A program made the position numbers and the translations under genes. Below the pieces are notes generated by a model. It was not told the origin of the DNA and ran no database searches. It saw nothing but the letters and a program-made list of their open reading frames with translations. From Actinomycetes bacterium (GTDB lineage Bacteria; Actinomycetota; Acidimicrobiia; Acidimicrobiales; Palsa-688), in contig JAKARG010000143.1 of the NCBI GenBank assembly GCA_021819345.1, positions 1 to 7,590 of the forward strand: DNA of 7,590 bases, in the 5' to 3' direction. This document shows positions 1 to 4,208 of this stretch, piece by piece. Within the stretch, counting starts at the first letter, position 1; each line of letters starts with the position of its first letter.

Positions 1-973
1 CGATCTCCCGGTCGCCCACCGCCTCGACGATGCGCGCGAGGACGTCGATCGCAGCGGGGACGTGGTCGAGCTGGCGGCCTCCGTGGTTGGAGACCACCAC
101 CGCCCGGGCGCCGAGATCAGCGGCCCGTCGGGCGTCCTCCACCGAGAGCACCCCCTTGATGGCCCACGGCCCGTCCCAGGCCCGGGCGATCCACTCGAGG
201 TCGTCCCAGGTGGTCAAACCGTCGAAGCTACGGGCCAGGCGCTCCATCCCGGCCTCGACGGGGGCCCCGAGCGGGCTCAGGTTGGCGAAGCGGATCGCCT
301 CGCCGGTGAGGAACTGCCAGGACCAGCCCGGGTGCAGGGCAGCCTCGAGGATGGTCGAGGCGGTGAGGGTCGGGGCCGGCACGGTCATTCCCGTGCGCAG
401 GTCCCGCTCCCGCTTGGAGCGCACTGCGCTGTCGGCGGTGACGAGCAGGGCCCGGTACCCGCTCGCCTGCGCCCGCTCGAGCAGGTCCTCGCAGAGGGAA
501 CGGTCCCGCCAGACGTACAGCTGGTACCACTGCGGGCCCTTGGCCGACCGGGCGACCGCCTCGATCGAGCAGGTGCCCGAGGAGGAGAGCGAGAAGGGGA
601 TGCCCGCCCGGGCCGCCGCCCGAGCTGCGGCCAGCTCCCCGTCCCGGTGGAACAGGCGCGGGGAGCCCACCGGGGCCAGGGCGAACGGAAGGCTCGTCGG
701 GGTCCCGAGCAAGGTGGTCGACAGATCGACCGCATGGACGTCCCGCAGCACTCTCGGGACGATCTCCCATTCGTCGAAGGCTCGACGGTTGCGACCGAGG
801 GTCACCTCGTCCTCGCCGCCCCCCTCCAGGTAGCCGACGACCCCCTCGGGCAGTCGCCGCCGGGCGAGACGGCGCAGGTCCTCGATGGCCACCGCCCGCG
901 CCAACCGGCGCTGGCCGTAGGGCGCAGGGGGCCGGGAGAGGTTGACCAGCTGGCGGATCTCGGCGAGGCGCAT
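1..973 (-). CDS. FMN-dependent alpha-hydroxy-acid oxidase/dehydrogenase (LldD/glycolate-oxidase family), C-terminus off the window
   Basis: Predicted to oxidise a 2-hydroxy acid (L-lactate, glycolate, mandelate or similar) to the 2-oxo acid using FMN in a TIM barrel. 324 residues are visible; the family is usually 350-400, so the last barrel strands and the FMN-phosphate segment lie beyond position 1. Family landmarks run in order: GYLEGGGEDE (Tyr48, equivalent to Tyr24 of spinach glycolate oxidase), NRRAFDEWEIVPRVLRDV, LPFALAPVG, FSLSSSGTCSIE, QLYV (Tyr153), TADS (Asp181), AIKGV (Lys273) and SNHGGRQLD with catalytic base His297 and substrate-binding Arg300. All catalytic residues expected in this part are present. 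The ATG at 973 is chosen because the MRLAEIRQLVNL opening leads straight into the family; no good ribosome-binding site precedes it, so translation may be coupled to the VOC gene 15 nt upstream. A 12-bp palindrome (978-989) fills that gap. The overall pattern resembles mycobacterial LldD-type lactate dehydrogenases, but substrate cannot be fixed from the sequence. Confidence 0.95.
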   Translation of the reverse strand, partial: MRLAEIRQLVNLSRPPAPYGQRRLARAVAIEDLRRLARRRLPEGVVGYLEGGGEDEVTLGRNRRAFDEWEIVPRVLRDVHAVDLSTTLLGTPTSLPFALAPVGSPRLFHRDGELAAARAAARAGIPFSLSSSGTCSIEAVARSAKGPQWYQLYVWRDRSLCEDLLERAQASGYRALLVTADSAVRSKRERDLRTGMTVPAPTLTASTILEAALHPGWSWQFLTGEAIRFANLSPLGAPVEAGMERLARSFDGLTTWDDLEWIARAWDGPWAIKGVLSVEDARRAADLGARAVVVSNHGGRQLDHVPAAIDVLARIVEAVGDREI

Positions 974-988
974 GCGGGCCGGCGCCGG

Positions 989-1354
989 CTAGGCGGGTCG
1001 CGCCTCGCCGACTTCGTGGAGCTCCACCAGGTTGCCCGAGGGATCGTGGAGGAAGGCTTGGCGGCTCAGGTTCACCGCCACCGGGTCCGACACGGCTACT
1101 CCCCGCTCTCGCAGCTCCGCCACCGCCGCATCGATGTCCTCCACCCGTAGGGCGAAGTGCTGGCCCACGTCCTCCGGTACCGGCTTGTCCAGCAGGTGGA
1201 GCTGCCGGTCGCCCACGTCCAGCCAGGCCCCGTCGAAGCTGAACGCGGCCCGGTCGCTACGAACCGTAAAGCCCATCACGTCCCGGTAGAAATCGACCGC
1301 CTGGGCTACGTCGCGAACATTGATCGATACATGGTGCAGCCCGAGGACCCTCAC
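989..1354 (-). CDS. VOC (glyoxalase/bleomycin-resistance/dioxygenase fold) family protein
   Basis: A single VOC module of 121 residues, about the normal length. The first beta-alpha-beta unit starts with LHHVSINVRDVAQAVDFYRD and MGF; the second includes QHFALRVEDIDAAVAELRERG and ends with FLHDPSGNLVEL. Candidate metal ligands sit at the usual places: His8, His53 (QLHLL), His66 (QHFAL) and Glu111 (NLVEL), so a metal-dependent lyase, isomerase or dioxygenase is possible. The reaction is not predictable. The GTG at 1354 is preferred since the conserved fold starts four residues later; it has only a closely spaced GAGG in front. An in-frame GTG at 1423 would add 23 residues that look unlike the family and has no ribosome-binding site either. 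The gene lies between the SDR (stop at 1445) and the alpha-hydroxy-acid oxidase, on the same strand. The 90 nt between SDR and VOC carry GGTGGC triplet repeats on the coding strand and no clear terminator. Confidence 0.85.
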   Translation of the reverse strand: MRVLGLHHVSINVRDVAQAVDFYRDVMGFTVRSDRAAFSFDGAWLDVGDRQLHLLDKPVPEDVGQHFALRVEDIDAAVAELRERGVAVSDPVAVNLSRQAFLHDPSGNLVELHEVGEARPA

Positions 1355-1444
1355 GGCCTCAGCATGCCACAGTGGTCCACGGCGATCACGAGGGGTTTGC
1401 GGCGCCACCGCCACCACCGCCACCGCGAACGGGATCGCCCTGCA

Positions 1445-2203
1445 TCAGCCCCGCCCGACGTAGGGCATTGTGGTGGCCATCACGGTCATGAAGAGCACGT
1501 TGGCGTCCAGGGACAGACCGGCCATGTAGGCAACTGCCCGGCCCACGTCGGCGACGTCCATCGTGGGCTCGGGGCGGACCTCCCCGTCGGCCTGCTCCCG
1601 ACCGCTCGTGATGTCGGCGGTCAGCGGGGTAGCGGCGTTGCCGATGTCGATCTGCCCGCAGGCGATCCTGAAGCGCCGGCCCTCGAGCGCCGTGGACCGG
1701 GTGAGCCCGGTGATCGCGTGCTTGCTGGCGGTGTAGGCGGCCGACGCCGGACGGGGCGCATGGGCCGAGATGGAGCCGTTGTTCACGATCCGTCCCCCCA
1801 TCGGCGACTGGAGCTTCATCAGCCGAAATGCCTCCCGGGTGCACAGGAAGGCTCCGGTGAGGTTGGCGGCAATGGTCTCGGCCCACTCCCCCAGCGAGAC
1901 CTCGTCGAGGGGCCGGCGCGGCCCGGAGATCCCGGCGTTGTTGAACAAGAAGTCCACCCGCCCGAAGCTCGCCCGGGCCTCGGAGAACAGCCCGCGGACA
2001 GCCTGCTCGTCGGTGACGTCGCAGGAGACCACCTTTGCCCGGCCGCCGGCGGAGGCGATGGCCGAAGCCGTCTCCTCGAGGGGCGCGGACCGCCTCCCCG
2101 CGAGCACCAGGGTGAACCCCTCGGCGGCAAGGGCGAGAGCCGAGGCCCGCCCGATGCCACTCCCCGCACCGGTCACCACGGCCACCGCGAGCTGCTCGGA
2201 CAT
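1445..2203 (-). CDS. Short-chain dehydrogenase/reductase (classical SDR), NAD(P)-dependent
   Basis: A 252-residue classical SDR, the usual length. The Rossmann cofactor motif TGAGSGIG is at 11-18, an Asp-Val pair (CDVTD) at 62-63, NNAG at 88-91, the catalytic serine region NNGSISA at 141-147, and the YxxxK pair Tyr157/Lys161. A GRR segment (residues 36-38, LAGRRSAPLEE) after beta-strand 2 suggests NADP(H) preference. The segment GQIDIGNAATPLT and the C-terminus FMTVMATTMPYVGRG are, from memory, typical of a widespread uncharacterised actinobacterial SDR subgroup, so the substrate is unknown. The start at 2203 has a strong ribosome-binding site (GGAGG at 2213-2217, 9 nt away). The frame stays open upstream to about 2575, but that stretch is repeat-derived and rich in Arg and Pro, so it is rejected as coding. 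First gene of the likely SDR-VOC-hydroxy-acid oxidase unit and divergent from phosphoribulokinase. Confidence 0.93.
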   Translation of the reverse strand: MSEQLAVAVVTGAGSGIGRASALALAAEGFTLVLAGRRSAPLEETASAIASAGGRAKVVSCDVTDEQAVRGLFSEARASFGRVDFLFNNAGISGPRRPLDEVSLGEWAETIAANLTGAFLCTREAFRLMKLQSPMGGRIVNNGSISAHAPRPASAAYTASKHAITGLTRSTALEGRRFRIACGQIDIGNAATPLTADITSGREQADGEVRPEPTMDVADVGRAVAYMAGLSLDANVLFMTVMATTMPYVGRG

Positions 2204-2221
2204 GAGCCTTCGCCTCCTCCA

Positions 2222-2241
2222 TCTCCGGAAATTCTCCGGAA
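2222..2241. promoter_or_regulatory. Phased direct repeat upstream of the SDR, possible operator
   Basis: TCTCCGGAA occurs twice (2222-2230 and 2233-2241) with an 11-bp period, about one helical turn, only 19-38 nt upstream of the SDR start codon. Each copy contains the palindrome TCCGGA. The position suits a repressor site or a part of the leader, but no transcription factor gene is in the window and the assignment is inference. Confidence 0.3.
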
Positions 2242-2316
2242 GCCGACGCGCACACTCAGCGGGCGACCGGGTCGGGGGGATCCTATTGCATTCCTCTCGG
2301 CCACGACCGGGCCGGG

Positions 2317-2361
2317 CGGGTCGAGCAGGTCGAGTGGGTCGAGCAGGTCGAGCGGGTCGGC
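2317..2361. repeat. 9-bp tandem repeat, five units
   Basis: Units of the form [C/T][G/A]GGTCGAG run without a gap: CGGGTCGAG, CAGGTCGAG, TGGGTCGAG, CAGGTCGAG and an imperfect last CGGGTCGGC. CAGGTCGAG alternates with C/TGGGTCGAG, giving a weak 18-bp higher-order period. It sits in non-coding DNA between divergent genes and directly abuts the 45-bp repeat pair. Confidence 0.85.
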
Positions 2362-2450
2362 GAGGAACGGCGGTGCTCGGGCGGGGCCCAGGACCTGCGA
2401 TCCCCCGAGGAACGGCGGTGCTCCGCCGGAGCCCGGGACCTCCGCTCCCC
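2361..2450. repeat. 45-bp tandem direct repeat, two copies
   Basis: Copy 1 is 2361-2405 and copy 2 is 2406-2450. They match at about 39 of 45 positions, including a perfect 18-base opening CGAGGAACGGCGGTGCTC. A third copy begins (CGAGCG at 2451) but decays. Copy 2 contains a small hairpin, CGGCGG-TGCT-CCGCCG, which copy 1 lacks. The function is unknown; this is either old tandem duplication or a repeated protein-binding site. Confidence 0.88.
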
Positions 2451-2514
2451 CGAGCGATCACCCGGCCGGGGGACCCCGGCGCACCGAGCCCGCTCCTAGG
2501 GTCACCCACAACCA

Positions 2515-2570
2515 GCCGGCGAGGCATCGGGAGGCCCGAGACGAGCGACGATGCGTCGAACCTCGCCGGC
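2515..2570 (+). promoter_or_regulatory. Potential structured leader of the phosphoribulokinase mRNA
   Basis: GCCGGCGAGG (2515-2524) and CCTCGCCGGC (2561-2570) are exact reverse complements. Inside, TCGGG-AGG-CCCGA (2527-2539) and CGACG-ATG-CGTCG (2546-2558) can each form a 5-bp hairpin, so the segment can be drawn as a three-way junction. An alternative pairing exists: CCCGAGA (2535-2541) with TCTCGGG (2575-2581), which would open the first small hairpin and reach the edge of the ribosome-binding region. The element ends 28 nt before the ATG at 2599. It is only relevant if transcription starts upstream of 2515, which is not shown. High GC makes chance pairing likely. Confidence 0.3.
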
Positions 2571-2598
2571 GGCATCTCGGGAGAGGAGAAAGGCGTCG

Positions 2599-3480
2599 AT
2601 GTCGGTGGCTCACCCCGTCGTGGCGATCACCGGCTCCTCGGGAGCAGGTACGACCTCGGTCACCCGCACGATCCAGCACATCTTCCGCCGGGAGGAGATC
2701 CGTGCCTGCGTGATCGAAGGCGACTCCTTCCACCGCTACGACCGGGACGAGATGAAAAGAGCAACGGCCGAGGCGGACCGGGAGGGCAACCACCACTTCT
2801 GCCACTTCTCGCCCGAGGCCAACCTCCTCGTCGACCTGGAGGACCTCTTCCGGACCTACGGCGAGACCGGGTCCGGCCGGGTCCGCAAGTACCTGCACAA
2901 CGACGAAGAGGCCCGCCCCTACGGACAGCCGTCAGGAACCTTCACCCCATGGGAGGACGTCCCGGCCGGGACCGACATGCTCTTCTACGAGGGCCTCCAC
3001 GGTGCGGTGGTCTCCGATCAGGTGGACATCGCCCGCCATGCCGACCTGCTCGTCGGGGTGGTGCCGATCATCAACCTGGAGTGGATCCAAAAAGCCCATC
3101 GGGACAAGTCCGAGAGGGGCTACTCCACCGAAGCGGTGATGGACACGATCCTGCGCCGCATGCCCGACTACGTGAGCACGATCTGCCCGCAGTTCTCCCG
3201 GACCCACGTCAACTTCCAGCGCGTCCCGACGGTGGACACCTCCGACCCGTTCATCGCCCGCTTCATCCCGACCGCCGACGAGAGCTTCGTCGTGATCCGC
3301 TTCGCCAACCCGCGAGGGATCGACTTTCCCTATCTGCTCTCGATGCTCCACGACTCGTTCATGTCGAGGCCGAACATCATCGTCGTGCCCGGCGGCAAGA
3401 TGGAGCTGGCGATGCAGCTGATCTTCACGCCACTGCTGCTCCGCCTCGTGGAGCGGAGCCGTCGGGCCGTGGCTTCGTGA
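2599..3480 (+). CDS. prk: Phosphoribulokinase, class I (proteobacterial type)
   Basis: Catalyses ATP + D-ribulose 5-phosphate to ADP + ribulose 1,5-bisphosphate, the RuBisCO substrate, in the cytoplasm (Calvin-Benson-Bassham cycle). The 293 residues match the class I length (about 290) and align almost without gaps to the Rhodobacter sphaeroides enzyme as I remember it. P-loop GSSGAGTTS is at 12-20, EGDSFHR with the catalytic base Asp42, Arg49, His100, Walker-B-like FYEGLHGA with Glu131, EWIQKAHRDK with Lys165, Arg168 and Asp169, RGY (Arg173), NFQRVPTVDTS, and ADESFVVIRFANPRGIDFPY. Arg31, Arg186/187, Arg234 and Arg257, implicated in NADH activation of the Rhodobacter enzyme, are all kept, so allosteric control is plausible. 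There is no P-loop cysteine, so no thioredoxin control of the plant type. ATG 2599 is chosen for its ribosome-binding site (GGAG at 2585-2588 followed by AAAGG); an in-frame ATG at 2551 lacks one. Monocistronic here, with no RuBisCO or other Calvin gene in the window. Not uridine kinase: the EGDSFHR, FYEGLHG and EWIQK segments are specific to this kinase. Confidence 0.97.
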   Translation: MSVAHPVVAITGSSGAGTTSVTRTIQHIFRREEIRACVIEGDSFHRYDRDEMKRATAEADREGNHHFCHFSPEANLLVDLEDLFRTYGETGSGRVRKYLHNDEEARPYGQPSGTFTPWEDVPAGTDMLFYEGLHGAVVSDQVDIARHADLLVGVVPIINLEWIQKAHRDKSERGYSTEAVMDTILRRMPDYVSTICPQFSRTHVNFQRVPTVDTSDPFIARFIPTADESFVVIRFANPRGIDFPYLLSMLHDSFMSRPNIIVVPGGKMELAMQLIFTPLLLRLVERSRRAVAS

Positions 3481-3488
3481 GGCCCGGT

Positions 3489-3512
3489 CCAGGAGCGCCT
3501 TCGCCGTCCTGG
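3489..3512. terminator. Hairpin between convergent genes, possible bidirectional terminator
   Basis: CCAGGAGCG-CCTT-CGC-(cg)-TCCTGG forms a 9-bp stem with a 2-nt bulge and a 4-nt loop. It starts 8 nt after the phosphoribulokinase stop and ends 5 nt before the toxin stop on the other strand. No T-tract follows on either strand, so it is a structural guess; many high-GC actinobacterial terminators lack a T-tract. Confidence 0.4.
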
Positions 3513-3517
3513 CTGCG

Positions 3518-3910
3518 TCACCAGATGACGGTCAGTCCCCGCAGCTCGTGGAACGCGGCGTCGCGGGTCACCAGCGCGGCTCGGTGGAGGAGCGACTGCG
3601 CCGCAAGTAGCCGGTCGAACGGATCGGCATGGTCCCAGTCGAGGCCCCCCGCGCGGATGGCGTCGGCGGCGGAGATGTCGAGCCCCCGGGCCCCGAGCCT
3701 GCTGGTTAGGTCGTCGTGCTGGGCCAGCAGGACCTCGGCTTCGGGCCACTTGCCGGCCCGGTACTTGATCGCCATCTCCCACGCAGTGGCAGCGGAGACG
3801 AGCAACGCGTTGTTTGCTGCCTCTATCGCGCTCCGGGCCCGGCCGGAGAGTCGCTCGGGGTCGGTGAGCGCCCACACGTAGGCGTGGGTGTCCAGCAGCA
3901 GGACGGTCAC
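3518..3910 (-). CDS. vapC: PIN-domain toxin, VapC family
   Basis: A 130-residue PIN-domain ribonuclease of a type II toxin-antitoxin pair; family members cleave RNA in a Mg2+-dependent way, often tRNA or rRNA, though the target here is unknown. The acidic metal-binding residues are intact: Asp7 in LLLDTHAYVW, Glu45 in ATAWEMAIKY, Asp96 and Asp99 in HADPFDRLL, and Asp117 in LVTRDAAF. The DTH opening, the WE-K segment and HADPFDR fit the PIN subgroup that pairs with Phd/YefM antitoxins. The start is GTG at 3910; its first four bases GTGA overlap the antitoxin stop TGA (3907-3909), so translation is probably coupled. No separate ribosome-binding site is clear. It reads convergently toward phosphoribulokinase, 37 nt away. 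All active-site positions are kept, so it looks functional rather than decayed. Confidence 0.93.
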   Translation of the reverse strand: MTVLLLDTHAYVWALTDPERLSGRARSAIEAANNALLVSAATAWEMAIKYRAGKWPEAEVLLAQHDDLTSRLGARGLDISAADAIRAGGLDWDHADPFDRLLAAQSLLHRAALVTRDAAFHELRGLTVIW

Positions 3911-4128
3911 GACCAGGCAGCGAGGTCGGCTTCGTCGAGCGGATCGAAGCGCTCGTCGGGCGTTGGCAGGTCGAGGAACCCCAGGGCGCGAGCTGCGGGC
4001 GGGTCCACCGGCACCAGCCGGACGAGCGGCTTGCCGGCACGCGCGACGACGACGTCTTCACCCTTCAGAGCTGCGTCGAGCAGTTGCGACAGGTGCGCCT
4101 TGGCATCCGCCACGTTGTGTATGACCAT
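3907..4128 (-). CDS. Antitoxin of the Phd/YefM family, partner of the PIN toxin
   Basis: A 73-residue protein with the Phd/YefM N-terminal fold: MVIHNVADAKAHLSQLLDAAL, then GEDVVVARAGKPLVRLVPVDPP (by family the dimerisation and DNA-binding half). The acidic, proline-containing C-terminus (FDPLDEADLAAWS, with a terminal Trp) is expected to wrap the toxin and block its active site. The order antitoxin then toxin and the 4-nt overlap are standard for type II modules. The ATG at 4128 has no Shine-Dalgarno sequence; a TAGTCT (-10-like) lies 7 nt upstream, so the mRNA is probably leaderless. The family usually represses its own operon, and a palindrome abuts the start codon. Confidence 0.91.
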   Translation of the reverse strand: MVIHNVADAKAHLSQLLDAALKGEDVVVARAGKPLVRLVPVDPPAARALGFLDLPTPDERFDPLDEADLAAWS

Positions 4129-4143
4129 GTTGGTCAGACTAAC
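4129..4143 (-). promoter_or_regulatory. Toxin-antitoxin promoter with overlapping palindrome (candidate autoregulatory operator)
   Basis: On the plus strand GTTGGTC-A-GACTAAC is a 15-bp imperfect palindrome (arms match at six of seven positions) that touches the antitoxin start codon. On the minus strand it contains TAGTCT (4136-4141), a TAnnnT -10 hexamer ending 7 nt before the ATG, which fits a leaderless transcript. No -35 box is evident. Binding by the Phd/YefM antitoxin is inference from the family's known autoregulation. Confidence 0.42.
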
Positions 4144-4208
4144 CTGGTCTATCGACTCGAGGGCGACATCAACGCTGGCGACAGTTCAGCCCGTCCGGCG
4201 CTCGGGCG

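Larger units (their letters stand above)
2204..2598. other. Divergent intergenic region between SDR and phosphoribulokinase
   Basis: These 395 nt must hold the promoters of both flanking genes. From left to right I see: the SDR ribosome-binding site; a phased 9-bp direct repeat (2222-2241); a weak minus-strand TAGGAT (2280-2285) that could be a -10 for the SDR; five 9-bp repeats (2317-2361); two 45-bp repeats (2361-2450); a plus-strand TAGGGT (2497-2502) as a possible but unsupported -10 for the kinase; and a 10-bp inverted repeat enclosing two small hairpins (2515-2570). No convincing -35 boxes are visible. Several frames stay open across it, as expected for repeat-rich high-GC DNA with few stop codons. 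None has a start with a ribosome-binding site or a recognisable protein. Confidence 0.7.

Noticed and set aside
978..989. 12-bp palindrome GCCGGCGCCGGC between VOC and the hydroxy-acid oxidase
   Set aside because: Simple GC palindromes of this size are common in such DNA, and it lies in a 15-nt intra-operon gap with no regulatory context.
1355..1423. Upstream GTG start for the VOC gene
   Set aside because: The extra 23 residues come from GGTGGC triplet repeats and look unlike VOC proteins. It is kept as an alternative because neither start has a good ribosome-binding site.
2280..2285. Minus-strand TAGGAT as SDR promoter and plus-strand TAGGGT (2497-2502) as kinase promoter
   Set aside because: Both fit TAnnnT but lack a -35 or extended -10 partner; mentioned in the intergenic entry but not called as features.
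2204..2575. In-frame N-terminal extension of about 124 residues on the SDR
   Set aside because: It is Arg/Pro-rich and produced by the 9-bp and 45-bp repeats, which are multiples of three. The ATG at 2203 has a strong ribosome-binding site and starts exactly where the SDR fold begins.
2551..2598. Earlier ATG for phosphoribulokinase, adding 16 residues
   Set aside because: No ribosome-binding site precedes 2551, it lies in the loop of a potential hairpin, and the family starts at the equivalent of 2599.
1157..2713. Long plus-strand open frame across the VOC and SDR genes
   Set aside because: It is antisense to two recognisable genes, has a low-complexity composition and matches no family; a typical shadow in high-GC DNA.
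1770..3881. Plus-strand open frame of about 700 codons spanning the SDR, kinase and toxin genes
   Set aside because: It runs through three well-supported genes in the wrong frame or strand and contains collagen-like low complexity from the repeats.
4189..4207. Hairpin GCCCG...CGGGC downstream of the SGNH hydrolase as a terminator
   Set aside because: Only 5 bp with a 9-nt loop, partly outside and partly touching the stop codon region, and no T-tract; indistinguishable from chance at this GC content.
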